In this document: in pieces, positions 1 to 8,143 of the stretch
Numbering within the stretch: position 1 is the stretch's first letter
Layout of the letters: the number at the start of each line of letters is the position of its first letter
Origin: Allobogoriella deserti
GTDB lineage: Bacteria > Actinomycetota > Actinomycetes > Actinomycetales > Actinomycetaceae
Direction: 5' to 3'
DNA: 64,000 bases
Assembly (NCBI RefSeq): GCF_042680605.1
Contig: NZ_JBHUEE010000002.1
Span: 644,880-708,879, forward strand
Translations under genes and position numbers: made by a program
The notes under the pieces: generated by a model
Told to the model about the DNA's origin: nothing
Seen by the model: the letters and a program-made list of their open reading frames with translations, nothing else
Databases searched by the model: none

Positions 1-305
1 GTGGCGAAGTCCTGATCGCCGACCCGGAACCACGTCGGCACACCGAGCCTGCCGAGGGTCTCCAGAGTGGCAGTGGTGTCTCCGGCGACGCCCCAGCCGG
101 CCTGCGGATCGGCGATCCCGGCCAGCGTGTACATCACGGTGTCGAGGTCCGGGCTCACGTGCAGCCCGTAGATGACGTCGTCGTCGCCGGTGTTGCCGAC
201 GACGGTCAGGTCCTCGGGCTGGGCCAGGGCGCCGGCCAGCCCGTGCGCGAGTCTCGCGCCACCGACCCCGCCCGCCAGCAACGTCACGCTCGGGCTCTTG
301 TGCAC
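1..305 (-). CDS. cofD: 2-phospho-L-lactate transferase CofD/FbiA (N-terminal part; runs off the left edge)
   Basis: Only the N-terminal ~100 residues are present. The product transfers a phospholactyl or phosphoenolpyruvyl group onto the deazaflavin Fo in coenzyme F420 synthesis. The family-typical start, TLLAGGVGGARLAHGL, forms the nucleotide-binding loop and is followed by VVGNTGDDD and a DLDTVMYTLAG segment, all characteristic of CofD. I take the start as GTG at 305; an in-frame GTG at 287 (directly before TLLAGG) is equally plausible, and neither has a convincing Shine-Dalgarno. The family call is fairly sure from these motifs, but the rest of the protein is outside the window. Confidence 0.85.
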   Translation of the reverse strand, partial: MHKSPSVTLLAGGVGGARLAHGLAGALAQPEDLTVVGNTGDDDVIYGLHVSPDLDTVMYTLAGIADPQAGWGVAGDTTATLETLGRLGVPTWFRVGDQDFA

Positions 306-457
306 CAAGGCAGCCTACGACGGGACCCGCCCCTGTCCGCCACGTCCGGCGAGGGTGATCACGGGCACCCGGTCCGTGGGCACGGCACCCGTGCGCCGCG
401 TCGCCGGGTTCAGACCGCGGGCCACGTCCGGTCCCGTCCCTGGGTACGCTGCGAGGC

Positions 458-1042
458 ATGGCCGAAACCGCCGCCGCAGCCGCGAAGCCCTCCACCTACC
501 TCCTCGTCGACGGCGAGAACATCGACGCGACGCTCGGGATGAGCGTGCTGGGGCGCCGGCCCAACCCGGAGGAGCGTCCGCGGTGGGATCGGGTACGCGC
601 GTTCGCCTCGGACGTGTGGGACCACGACGCCCGCGGCCTGTTCTTCCTCAACGCCACCAACGGCCAGATGCCGATGAGCTTCGTCCAGGCGCTGCTCGCG
701 ATGGACTTCCAGCCGATCCCGCTCGCCGGGGCGAGCCAGGAGAAGGTCGTCGACATCGGTATCCAGCGCACGATGCAGGCGATCCTCGACCAGGGCTACG
801 GCGACGTGCTGCTCGCCACCCACGACGGCGACTACATCCCTCAGCTCGAGGGCCTGCTCGACGCCGGTCGGCAGGTCGGGGTGATGTGCTTCCGCGAGTT
901 CCTCAACGCCGAGGTGACCGCGATGACCGAGCGCGGCCTGCACGTCTACGACCTGGAGGACGACCTCGGCGCGTTCACCTCCGTGCTCCCGCGGGTGCGG
1001 ATCATCCCGCTCGAGGCCTTCGACCCCACGCGCTACCTGTAA
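458..1042 (+). CDS. NYN (LabA/DUF88-type) domain protein
   Basis: A 194-residue single-domain protein of the NYN/LabA-like PIN-fold family of predicted metal-dependent ribonucleases. The acidic motif LLVDGENID near residues 16-24 and the second motif ATHDGDYIPQL near residue 125 supply the Asp residues expected in the active site. The start is ATG 458, preceded by GCGAGG. It abuts the next gene with no gap (stop at 1040-1042, GTG at 1043), so the two are probably cotranscribed, although no functional link to an amidohydrolase is evident. The RNA target is unknown. Confidence 0.8.
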   Translation: MAETAAAAAKPSTYLLVDGENIDATLGMSVLGRRPNPEERPRWDRVRAFASDVWDHDARGLFFLNATNGQMPMSFVQALLAMDFQPIPLAGASQEKVVDIGIQRTMQAILDQGYGDVLLATHDGDYIPQLEGLLDAGRQVGVMCFREFLNAEVTAMTERGLHVYDLEDDLGAFTSVLPRVRIIPLEAFDPTRYL

Positions 1043-2671
1043 GTGGCCGCCCGAGAAACGGACGAGGACCGGACCGGCTCCCTGCTGCTGCGGCAGGTCC
1101 GGCTCGTCCCGGTGGGACAGCGCCCGGGAGAACGGTCGGTGCCCGCCGGTCATCCGGTCGCCGACGACGACGTCGTCGACCTGCGGATCCGCGACGGCGT
1201 GCTCCGTGCCACCGCGCCCCGCCTGGCGCGCCGGCCCGGCGAGGAGGTGCTCGACGCGGACGGCCGCTGGGCCGTCCCGGGTCTGTGGGACCACCACGTC
1301 CACTTCACCCAGGCGGCCACGACGTTCGACCGGCTCGACCTCACCACGGCCGGCTCCGCCGGCGAGGCGCTGCGCATGGTTGCCGACCACCTCGCCGGAC
1401 CGGACGCTCCACCGCCCGGCGTGCCCGCGGTCGGCTTCGGCTTCTTCCAGGCCTCCTGGCCGGACACCCCCTCGCTCGCGGCACTGGACGCCGTGGCCGG
1501 CGAACGCGCCGTCGTCCTCATCTCCAACGACGTGCACTGCGGCTGGCTCTCGAGCCGGGCCCGGGCCCTGCTCGGTCTGCCCTCCCCGGCCGACGACGAC
1601 GGCCTGGTGCGTGAGGCGCCGTGGTTCGCGGCCCTGACACGGCTCGGTGACGTCCCCGGCACGCGCCCGGCCGCCGGGTACCGGGCCGCGCAGGCGACGG
1701 TGGCTGCGCGCGGCGTCGTCGGCATCACCGAGATGGAGTGGGCGGACAACCGGGCGGACTGGCCGGAGCGGGTGGCCTCCGGGTTGGACCTGCTGCGGGT
1801 GCGTACCGCCGTCTACCCGGACCGTCTGGACGGCGTCCTCGGCGACGGTGTGCGAACCGGGGACCGGCTGCCCGGCGGTCGCGGGCTGGTCACAATGGGC
1901 CCGCTCAAGGTGATCTCCGATGGGTCACTCAACACGGCGACCGCGCACATCACCGCGACGTATCCCGACCCGGACGAGCCGGACCATCGCCACGGCGTCC
2001 AGAACGTCCCGGCCGGCGAGCTCACCGAGCTGTTGCGACGCGCGAACCGCGGCGGGCTGGACGCGGCCGTGCACGCCATCGGTGACGCGGCGGTCGAGGT
2101 CGCCCTGGACGCCATCGCCGCTGCCCGGGCGCGCGGATCGGTCGAGCATGCGCAACTGCTGGGCCCGGGGCACGCTGAGCGGTTCGCAGCACTCGGCGTC
2201 ACGGCGTCGGTCCAACCGGCGCACCTGCTCGACGACCGAGACCTCACCGAGGAACGCTGGCCGGGCCGTGCGGGCGACTGCTTCGCCCTGCGACGCCTTC
2301 TCGACGCGGGCGCGCGCGTGGTCTTCGGCTCCGACGCACCGGTGGCGCGGCTGCATCCCTGGCACGCCATGGCCGCCGCCGTCCACCGCAGCGGGGACGA
2401 CCGGGGGCCGTGGCACCCGGAGCAGCAGCTCACCGCCGCCGAGGCACTTGCCTGCTCGACGGACGGCCAAGGGACGCTGGGTGTCGGGTCCCGTGGCGAC
2501 GTCGTGCTGCTCGACGCCGATCCGCTCGCGCGCGACCTGGTGCCCCCTGCCGACGGCACCGGTCCCGGACGGCAGCCCGCGATGGATACGGCGGCAGTGG
2601 CGGCGCGGCTGCGGGAGATGCCCGTGGCGGCGACGATCCTCGCCGGCCGCCCCACGCACCTGGCCTACTGA
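1043..2671 (+). CDS. YtcJ-like amidohydrolase (Amidohydrolase_3)
   Basis: A 542-residue metal-dependent hydrolase of the YtcJ / N-substituted formamide deformylase-like group. The N-terminal beta-sandwich leads to the HxH metal motif WDHHVHFTQ (H85, H87). Further family landmarks are MGPLKVISDGSLN, the VHAIGDAAVEVALDAI motif, a VEHAQLL segment and the late metal-binding VVFGSDAPVARLHPW. The GTG start lies directly after the stop of the NYN gene, implying translational coupling. The gene converges with marR, with a 39-bp gap. The substrate (an amide or a cyclic amide) cannot be predicted. Confidence 0.85.
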   Translation: MAARETDEDRTGSLLLRQVRLVPVGQRPGERSVPAGHPVADDDVVDLRIRDGVLRATAPRLARRPGEEVLDADGRWAVPGLWDHHVHFTQAATTFDRLDLTTAGSAGEALRMVADHLAGPDAPPPGVPAVGFGFFQASWPDTPSLAALDAVAGERAVVLISNDVHCGWLSSRARALLGLPSPADDDGLVREAPWFAALTRLGDVPGTRPAAGYRAAQATVAARGVVGITEMEWADNRADWPERVASGLDLLRVRTAVYPDRLDGVLGDGVRTGDRLPGGRGLVTMGPLKVISDGSLNTATAHITATYPDPDEPDHRHGVQNVPAGELTELLRRANRGGLDAAVHAIGDAAVEVALDAIAAARARGSVEHAQLLGPGHAERFAALGVTASVQPAHLLDDRDLTEERWPGRAGDCFALRRLLDAGARVVFGSDAPVARLHPWHAMAAAVHRSGDDRGPWHPEQQLTAAEALACSTDGQGTLGVGSRGDVVLLDADPLARDLVPPADGTGPGRQPAMDTAAVAARLREMPVAATILAGRPTHLAY

Positions 2672-2710
2672 CGTCGGCGGGCGTGCTCGATGACCGGGTC
2701 GAGCGCAGCG

Positions 2711-3175
2711 TCAGGAGTCGGCGAGCCGTTCGGCGTGCGCCGAGTTGATCGCCGCGAGCGCCGTGAGCGTGCGGGCGAACCGGCGGGCGTCCGCAGGCTC
2801 GAGTGTGGCGAGCTCGGCGAGCGCGTCGTCGCGCACGCCGTCCCACGTCTCCTGCCGCAGGTCGGCGCGATGCCCGGAGAGTCCCAGGAGGTGCCCCCGG
2901 CGATCGCCCTCCACCGGGCGGCGCTCCACGAAGCCGGCGGCGACGAGGCGGTCCGTGACCTTGGTGATCGCAGCCGGGCTGAGCTGGCTGCGAACGGCGA
3001 GCTGCTGGGGTCGCATGGGGCCTTCGCGCTGGAGCACCTCGAGGCAGCGGAGGTCGTTGCGCGAGATGCCGTACCGCTCTGCGGCCCGCTCGAGCAGCGC
3101 GTCGTGCGAGGCGTGCAGCATCCGCACGGCCTCGAGCATCGCGGTGGCGGTGTCCCGTGGTCCGGACCGGGTCAT
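2711..3175 (-). CDS. MarR-family transcriptional regulator
   Basis: A 154-residue MarR/winged-helix repressor. The recognition region QLAVRSQLSPAAITKVTDRL is followed by the wing VERRPVEGDRRGHLL, and helices that should form the dimer interface lie on both sides. The open frame extends upstream, but the ATG at 3175 (MTRSGPRDT) fits the family length. It is divergent from the small membrane protein starting at 3210, and a TACAC-GCC-GTGTA palindrome (3186-3198) sits in the 34-bp spacer. It probably represses both itself and that neighbour; the ligand is unknown. Confidence 0.85.
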   Translation of the reverse strand: MTRSGPRDTATAMLEAVRMLHASHDALLERAAERYGISRNDLRCLEVLQREGPMRPQQLAVRSQLSPAAITKVTDRLVAAGFVERRPVEGDRRGHLLGLSGHRADLRQETWDGVRDDALAELATLEPADARRFARTLTALAAINSAHAERLADS

Positions 3176-3185
3176 GAGGCGATAG

Positions 3186-3198
3186 TACACGCCGTGTA
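3186..3198. promoter_or_regulatory. Palindrome between divergent marR and membrane-protein genes (likely MarR operator)
   Basis: Perfect inverted repeat TACAC-GCC-GTGTA, located 10 bp upstream of the marR ATG and 12 bp upstream of the opposite GTG. MarR repressors typically bind such palindromes in the spacer of divergent genes. The assignment rests on position and symmetry only. Confidence 0.5.
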
Positions 3199-3209
3199 TT
3201 GTTTCTGGC

Positions 3210-3614
3210 GTGAACTTGTCTGGCTCCCGCCCGTTCAGCCGCATAGCGACCGTCCTGTACACCCTGTGGGGCCTGCTCCACGTGGGGCTCGGGGTCTCGA
3301 TGGTGGCCGGAGTCGACGCGGAGATGCTGACCGATGAAGCCGTCGCCGAGAGCACGATGTTCTTTCTGTGCGCCGTCGTGTTCGGATGCCAGGCGATCGC
3401 TGTCGCGCTGACCATGAACCGGCACAACAGCCGCGCGGGGCACTGGCTCAACCTGCTCGTCCTCGGCGCGGTCGACCTCGCATTCCTCCCTGTCATGGTG
3501 GTCCCTGGTCACGTCGATCCTGTCGGCGGGCTGTCCGGGCCGTTGGTGTGGCTGCTCGCAGCAGTGGCCTCGACACTCGCCCGACGGCGAGAGCCGGCAT
3601 CGGTCACCACCTGA
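3210..3614 (+). CDS. Small four-helix membrane protein, divergent from marR
   Basis: A 134-residue protein with no family I can name. Four hydrophobic stretches are visible: around residues 12-30 (LYTLWGLLHVGLGVSMV), 48-66 (FFLCAVVFGCQAIAVAL), 78-96 (LNLLVLGAVDLAFLPVMVV) and 105-122 (LSGPLVWLLAAVASTLA), with a basic C-terminus. Such proteins are common beside MarR repressors as small transport-like or resistance-associated membrane proteins. The GTG start at 3210 leaves a very short leader that overlaps the presumed operator, consistent with MarR control. Confidence 0.7.
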   Translation: MNLSGSRPFSRIATVLYTLWGLLHVGLGVSMVAGVDAEMLTDEAVAESTMFFLCAVVFGCQAIAVALTMNRHNSRAGHWLNLLVLGAVDLAFLPVMVVPGHVDPVGGLSGPLVWLLAAVASTLARRREPASVTT

Positions 3615-3653
3615 TTCGGCTCCGCCGGGCAGGAGGCGACCGGCGCGACTACC

Positions 3654-4514
3654 GTGAAGCCGGTGACCGCACGCCGCTTCCTCCAGGTCAATGTCTTCTC
3701 CGCCGACCCGCTCGGCGGCAACCCCCTCGCCGTCGTGGTCGACGCGGCCGGACTGTCCACGGACCGCATGCAGCGACTCGCCCGCTGGACCAATCTGTCC
3801 GAGACCGCCTTCCTGCTCCCGCCGAGCAGCGAGGAAGCCGACTACCGCGTCCGGATCTTCACACCGACGGCCGAGTTGCCCTTCGCCGGGCACCCGACCC
3901 TGGGCACCGCGCACGCGTTGCTGGCCACGGGCGGGACGCCCCGCACGCCGGGACGGCTGGTCCAGGAGTGCGGCGCCGGAGCGGTCGCCCTCCGCGACGA
4001 CGGCGGACGGTGGGCCTTCGCCGGTCCGCCACTGGTGCGCTACGAACCGCCCACCGACGAGATCCGGGGCCGGGTCACCGCGGCACTCGGCCTGACCAGG
4101 GAGCAGGTGCTCGACGCTTCGTGGGTCGACAACGGCCCGGGGTGGCTCGGGCTGCGACTCGACTCGGCCGAGACGGTGCGCGGCGTCGTTCCCGACTACC
4201 CGGCGCTTGGCGGCCTGGACGTCGGCATCGTCGGCGCGATCGACGGTGCGGGCTCCGGTGAGCCGGCCTTCGAGGTCCGGGCGTTCATGGACACCGGAGA
4301 CGAGGACCCGGTGACGGGCAGCCTCAACGCCTCCCTGGGTCGCTGGCTGCGGGACCTGGGGGTTGCGCCGTCGTCCTACGTCGCCGCGCAGGGCGCAGCC
4401 CTCGGGCGCACGGGCAGGATCCACATCAGCGAGGACGACGGCGAGATCTGGGTGGCCGGCGAGGTCACCACCGTCGTCGACGGCACCATCGACCTCGAGG
4501 GCGGCGAACGATGA
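3654..4514 (+). CDS. PhzF-family isomerase
   Basis: A 286-residue PhzF/YddE-like protein of the diaminopimelate-epimerase fold. The N-terminal pattern FLQVNVFSADPLGGNPLAVV, the catalytic-Glu segment TNLSETAFLLPP (E50) and RIFTPTAELPFAGHPTLGTAHAL are diagnostic, as is the C-terminal EDPVTGSLNASLGRWL. PhzF itself isomerises 2,3-dihydro-3-hydroxyanthranilate, but most members are of unknown substrate and no phenazine genes occur nearby. GTG 3654 is used; GTG 3663 is an alternative. The stop overlaps the next ATG by 4 bp, so the two genes form an operon. Confidence 0.88.
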   Translation: MKPVTARRFLQVNVFSADPLGGNPLAVVVDAAGLSTDRMQRLARWTNLSETAFLLPPSSEEADYRVRIFTPTAELPFAGHPTLGTAHALLATGGTPRTPGRLVQECGAGAVALRDDGGRWAFAGPPLVRYEPPTDEIRGRVTAALGLTREQVLDASWVDNGPGWLGLRLDSAETVRGVVPDYPALGGLDVGIVGAIDGAGSGEPAFEVRAFMDTGDEDPVTGSLNASLGRWLRDLGVAPSSYVAAQGAALGRTGRIHISEDDGEIWVAGEVTTVVDGTIDLEGGER

Positions 4515-5326
4515 CCGTGACCGTCTGCGGCAACTGCGCCGTCGAGCACGCCGAGCCCGGCGAGATCTGCGTGATCTGTGCCGACGAGCGCGAGTGGGTC
4601 CCGGCCGAAGGGCAACGGTGGACCACGCCGGAGGAGCTGGCCGCCGAGGGGACCCGCACCACGGTGCGCGAGCTGGAGCCCGGGCTGATCGCCGTCGGGG
4701 CCCGGCCGAGCGTCGGCATCGGCCAAACGAGCCTGCTGGTGACCACCTCGGGCGGGAACGTGCTGTGGGATCCGTTGGGCTTCCTCGACGACGACGGCGT
4801 GGCGGCGGTGCTGCGACACGGTGAGGTGGTCGCCGTCGTCGCGTCGCACCCGCACATGTTCGGCGTCCAGGTGGAGTGGAGCCGCCGGCTCGGTGACCCG
4901 CCGGTGCTCGTGGCAAAGGCGGACCAGGCGTGGGTGCAGCGGCCGGACCCGGTGATCGAGACCTGGTCCGGTGAGCTCTCGCCCGCCCCCGGGATCACCC
5001 TGAGCCAGCCCGGCGGCCACTTCCCGGGCAGCGCCGTGCTGCACTGGGCGGACGGCGCCGAGGGGCGCGGGGCGCTGCTGACCGGTGACACGATCTTCCC
5101 GAACCCGGACCGGACGACCGTCGGGTTTCTGCGCTCCTACCCCAACCTCATCCCGCTCTCCGGCGCGGTCGCGCAGCGCATCGCGGCACACGTGGAGCGC
5201 TATGACTTCGACCGGATCTACGGCAACTTCGCGAACGTCGTGCCGCGCGACGGGCGCGCTGCGGTACGCCGCTCCGCGGACCGGCACGCCGCTTGGGCAC
5301 GCGGCGACCACGACGATCTGACGTAG
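4511..5326 (+). CDS. MBL-fold metallohydrolase with N-terminal Cys4 knuckle
   Basis: A 271-residue protein. The first ~25 residues carry two Cys-x2-Cys pairs (CGNCAVEH, EICVICADE) like a small zinc ribbon. The rest resembles a metallo-beta-lactamase fold: TSLLVTTSGGNVLWDPLG, ASHPHMFGVQVEW in place of the canonical HxHxDH, PGGHFPGSAVLHW and ALLTGDTIF. The altered second-metal motif (SHPHMFG) means hydrolase activity is uncertain. It overlaps phzF by 4 bp (ATGA). An inverted repeat at 5358-5429 terminates it against the convergent ligM. Confidence 0.75.
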   Translation: MTVTVCGNCAVEHAEPGEICVICADEREWVPAEGQRWTTPEELAAEGTRTTVRELEPGLIAVGARPSVGIGQTSLLVTTSGGNVLWDPLGFLDDDGVAAVLRHGEVVAVVASHPHMFGVQVEWSRRLGDPPVLVAKADQAWVQRPDPVIETWSGELSPAPGITLSQPGGHFPGSAVLHWADGAEGRGALLTGDTIFPNPDRTTVGFLRSYPNLIPLSGAVAQRIAAHVERYDFDRIYGNFANVVPRDGRAAVRRSADRHAAWARGDHDDLT

Positions 5327-5357
5327 CCACGTAGCCCGCCCGAGCCGCCTGACAGAC

Positions 5358-5429
5358 GCCGACCGCTGCCGGTCCTGCCTCACGCTCCAGGAGGAACACG
5401 CGCGTCGGGCAGGAGCGGCAGCGGTCGGT
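5358..5429. terminator. Long inverted repeat between convergent genes (bidirectional terminator)
   Basis: Arms 5358-5379 (starting GCCGACCGCTGCC) and 5408-5429 (ending GGCAGCGGTCGGT) are complementary apart from one or two positions and enclose a 28-bp loop. It lies between the stop of the MBL-fold gene and the stop of ligM, where a shared factor-independent terminator would be expected. There is no clear T-run. Confidence 0.6.
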
Positions 5430-5443
5430 GGTTCGGGTCGGGC

Positions 5444-6853
5444 TCAGGCGTACTGCGAGCGCCAGCCGCCACCCTCGCGGTACTCGGTCCGGGCGGTCAC
5501 CGCGTACGGCACGGGGCTGACGACGACGCGCACGTCCTTCTGCTTGTGCGGCTGGACGGTGGTCTTCTTGCTGCCGCCGTCGGGCTCGCCCCAGGTGAGG
5601 GTGAGCTCGGTGCCGATCTCGACGTCGGGGTCGACGGTGCCCAACGACAGGCCGCGGCGCTCGTTGGCGCTGTACCCGGTGAACATCGACAGGCCGACCA
5701 CCTTGCCGGCCGCGTCCTTGACCTCGTCGAAGTTCGAGGAGCCGTAGTTGGCGTTGGGCAGGTTGAAGAACTGGTAGCCCGGGCCCTCGACGTCGAGCAG
5801 CGAGGTCATGATCTCGCCGAGGTCGTCGGCGTTCCACGCGAAGGTGACCTTCTTGCGCTGGCGGCTGTGGTCGAGGTTCTCCAGCGCGTCGCGGCCGATG
5901 AAGTCGTGGTCGAACTTCACGAAGCTGCCGTAGCCGAGGTCCCACGGGTTCGTGTAGTAGTCGGTGATGTCGTCCGAGACGAAGCTGCCGGCCAGGGCGT
6001 TGGTGGCCTCGTAGCCGTTCGCGGGCAGCCACTCGCGGTAGGGCCGCTCGGCCTCGCCGTCGTAGATCGCCGGCAGCGGGGAGGGGATCCAGCCGGACTC
6101 GAGGGTGTTCGAGGAGTACGCGCGGGAGCCGACCGGCTCGAGGCCGAACTCCTCACCGGCCTCGAGGATGGTCTCGCGGATGTCGTCGTAGTCCTCGTAC
6201 GGGCCCCACAGTTCCAGGCCGGGGGCGCCGGCCATGCCGTGACGCAGGGTGCGCACGGTCTTGTTGCCGACGTTCATCGTCGCCATGCGGAAGAACTTGA
6301 GCTGCTCGACCGGACCGCCGTTGACCTTCTCGATGACCTCCCATGCGCGCGGGCCCTGGATCTGGAAGCGCCACAGCTTGCGGGTGACCTGCTTGCCGTT
6401 CGGGCGGGAGGGCGAGCGGTCGTCCTTGACGATCTCGACGTTGTAGCCGCCGGTCTCACCGTGGAACATCAGCCAGTTGGCGGCCGGTGCGCGGCCGACG
6501 AAGGTGAACTCATCCTCCTCCTCGTGGAAGAGGATGCCGTCACCGATGACGTTCCCGGCGGCGGTGGTGGGCACGTACTGCTTGGCCATGTTCACCGGGA
6601 AGTTCGCGACGGAGTTGATCGCGGTGTCCGAGATCAGCTTCAGCGCGTCCGGGCCCTTGATGAACAGGTTGACCATGTGGTGGGACTGGTCGAACAGCAC
6701 GGCGGTGTCGCGCCAGGCGCGCTGCTCGCGCTGCCAGTTGGTGAACTCGGCGGCCACCACCGGATAGATGTAGGCGCCGAGCTGGCTGTTGCGGAGCAGC
6801 TCGACGGTGTTGCCCGCTGCGTCGAGGACTTCCTGCAGGTTCTTCGCGGTCAT
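5444..6853 (-). CDS. ligM: Tetrahydrofolate-dependent aromatic O-demethylase (LigM/vanillate-3-O-methylgallate type)
   Basis: A 469-residue GcvT-fold protein close in length to Sphingobium LigM (471 aa). The enzyme moves the O-methyl of vanillate or 3-O-methylgallate to tetrahydrofolate, giving protocatechuate or gallate plus 5-methyl-THF. Residues I recall as active-site positions in LigM appear here shifted by one: Y30, Q56 and H59 (LFDQSHHMVN), R121, Y246 and W255 (ESGWIPSP). Start ATG 6853 follows a GGAGAGGTAAGGAAGAG leader. It lies 64 bp downstream of metF, which would handle its methyl-THF product; both read from a promoter with a GntR-type site at 7888. The exact substrate (vanillate, 3-O-methylgallate or a relative) is inferred. 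Confidence 0.82.
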   Translation of the reverse strand: MTAKNLQEVLDAAGNTVELLRNSQLGAYIYPVVAAEFTNWQREQRAWRDTAVLFDQSHHMVNLFIKGPDALKLISDTAINSVANFPVNMAKQYVPTTAAGNVIGDGILFHEEEDEFTFVGRAPAANWLMFHGETGGYNVEIVKDDRSPSRPNGKQVTRKLWRFQIQGPRAWEVIEKVNGGPVEQLKFFRMATMNVGNKTVRTLRHGMAGAPGLELWGPYEDYDDIRETILEAGEEFGLEPVGSRAYSSNTLESGWIPSPLPAIYDGEAERPYREWLPANGYEATNALAGSFVSDDITDYYTNPWDLGYGSFVKFDHDFIGRDALENLDHSRQRKKVTFAWNADDLGEIMTSLLDVEGPGYQFFNLPNANYGSSNFDEVKDAAGKVVGLSMFTGYSANERRGLSLGTVDPDVEIGTELTLTWGEPDGGSKKTTVQPHKQKDVRVVVSPVPYAVTARTEYREGGGWRSQYA

Positions 6854-6917
6854 CTCTTCCTTACCTCTCCGTGGCCGTCCGGCCCGTCGGTCCTGTGGTC
6901 GGCACGCGTGCGGCTCG

Positions 6918-7799
6918 TCAGCCCGAGTACTTCTCGAGCATCCGGCGCCGCCACTTCTCGGTGCCCTCGATCTCGTTGAACGTGAAGATGTGGAACCCGG
7001 CGATGTTCTGATCGCCCTCCCCCAGGTGCGGGGCGAGCCCGCGCACGACCTTGTTCGGGCTGTAGCCGCCGGGGAGGAGGAAGCGCCAGAACATGCTCTG
7101 CTGCTTCTTGAGGAACCGCGCCGACGCCCCCAGGCCGATCCCCGCCGAGATCCGCACCAGCTTCTCCCTGTTGACCTCACCGGGCATACCCACCCAGACC
7201 GGCTGGGTGATGCCCTTGCGCTGCAGGCCGCGGGCCCAGTCCAGGATCGTGCCGGCGTCGAAGCAGATCTGGGTGGCCACGTACGTGCCGACCTCGGCCT
7301 TCTCGCGCAGCGCCTCGTCGAGGCGCTCGTCCCCGATGTCAGCGTGACCTTCCGGGTAGCCGGTGATGCCGACCTCGGCGAACGGGTGGTCGAGCTCCTT
7401 GAGGGCACGGACCAGGCCGGGCGCGTCGGTGAAGGTCCCGGCCGGTTCCGGGGCGTCACCGCCGACGACGAAGATCTCCTCGATCCCGGCCTCGGTGGTC
7501 TTGGCGATGATCTCCGAGAGCTCGGCCTTGTCCTTGATCATGCGCGAGGACAGATGCGGGACGACGGCGTACCCCTCGCCGGCGAGCCGGACGGCGAAGT
7601 CGACGGTGCGCCAGATCCCCTTGCCCGGGGAGGCGGTGACGGTGACGGTGATGTCCTTCGGAACGTGGGCGAGCACCTTCTCGTCCACGCCTTTGAACGG
7701 CATCACCTCGTAGCGGAGCCCTTCCAAGAAGGACTGCACGGACGGACCGCCGGCTGCGGCGTCCACCTGCTCTGCCGGACCCACGCCCTCAGGAGCCAT
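6918..7799 (-). CDS. metF: Methylenetetrahydrofolate reductase-like (MetF family)
   Basis: A 293-residue MTHFR-fold flavoprotein. Recognisable parts are the strand KDITVTVTASPGKG, the VVPHLSSRMI and IFVVGGDAPEPAGTF segments, and the late GFHIFTFNEIEGTEKWR, which matches the MetF C-terminal strand. In this setting it would oxidise the 5-methyl-THF made by LigM back to 5,10-methylene-THF, as in lignin-aromatic degraders. ATG 7799 is chosen over GTG 7817 because GGAGG sits 7 bp upstream. It is the first gene of the metF-ligM unit and probably a catabolic paralogue of the housekeeping methionine-pathway enzyme. Confidence 0.83.
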   Translation of the reverse strand: MAPEGVGPAEQVDAAAGGPSVQSFLEGLRYEVMPFKGVDEKVLAHVPKDITVTVTASPGKGIWRTVDFAVRLAGEGYAVVPHLSSRMIKDKAELSEIIAKTTEAGIEEIFVVGGDAPEPAGTFTDAPGLVRALKELDHPFAEVGITGYPEGHADIGDERLDEALREKAEVGTYVATQICFDAGTILDWARGLQRKGITQPVWVGMPGEVNREKLVRISAGIGLGASARFLKKQQSMFWRFLLPGGYSPNKVVRGLAPHLGEGDQNIAGFHIFTFNEIEGTEKWRRRMLEKYSG

Positions 7800-7887
7800 C
7801 CGGGAACCTCCGACCACGTCGTCCTCACGGTCGCTGCTGTGCGACCCACGGTGAACCTATAACCCGCCCTCTCGATAGGTCAACAGG

Positions 7888-7899
7888 ATTGTCATCAAT
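7888..7899. promoter_or_regulatory. GntR-type operator, metF side
   Basis: ATTGTCATCAAT; its reverse complement ATTGATGACAAT differs from the galB-side site ATTGTTGACAAT at one base. It lies 88 bp upstream of the metF ATG. Confidence 0.5.
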
Positions 7900-7927
7900 T
7901 TTGTACGCATAGCGCACGCCCCCTCCG

Positions 7928-7997
7928 CCGAGAGCGGAAACCTGTGCTTTGAGCGGACGTTTGAACGACCGCTCTTGACTCAACTGTCCGCTCTCGG
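7928..7997. repeat. 70-bp palindromic repeat, copy 1
   Basis: A 70-bp imperfect palindrome bounded by CCGAGAGCGGA and TCCGCTCTCGG, with an internal AGCGGACGTTT/GACCGCTC pair. Length, boundaries and internal motif order match the second copy at 28577-28646, so both belong to one dispersed repeat family. Here it sits in a divergent promoter region rather than between convergent genes. Confidence 0.75.
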
Positions 7998-8030
7998 CGC
8001 GGGCGGTTCGAGCACACTTTTGCTGACATG

Positions 8031-8042
8031 ATTGTTGACAAT
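8031..8042. promoter_or_regulatory. GntR-type operator, galB side
   Basis: ATTGTTGACAAT, a near-palindrome of the FadR-subfamily type (TTGT-N2-ACAA). The same 11-mer TTGTTGACAAT recurs in the promoter of the GntR gene (12655-12665). Confidence 0.6.
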
Positions 8043-8143
8043 GCTCGTGGCCGGTGGTTCGCTGGCGCCGTGGCCCCGGAGTGGGCGTGCCCGCCCGCGG
8101 CCGTGCGAGCACCGCCGACGATGCCGATCCAAGGAGACAACGC

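Larger units (their letters stand above)
7800..8143. other. Divergent control region between metF-ligM and the galB operon
   Basis: This 344-bp gap holds no gene. It contains a GntR-type site near metF (7888-7899), a 70-bp palindromic repeat (7928-7997), a second GntR-type site near galB (8031-8042) and the AAGGAG ribosome site for galB at 8131. The two sites, one per promoter, suggest both operons are switched by the repressor encoded at 11925. Confidence 0.6.

Noticed and set aside
172..1614. Long open frame of 480 codons on the plus strand overlapping the NYN and amidohydrolase genes
   Set aside because: Arg/Pro/Gly-rich composition typical of an off-frame reading in high-GC DNA; the overlapping genes have clear family motifs.
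3654..4514. Phenazine biosynthesis gene cluster suggested by PhzF
   Set aside because: No other phz genes are present; PhzF homologues are widespread and mostly unrelated to phenazines.
2430..4916. Long minus-strand open frame of 828 codons
   Set aside because: It runs antisense to the amidohydrolase, PhzF and MBL-fold genes, all with recognisable motifs, and has shadow-type composition.
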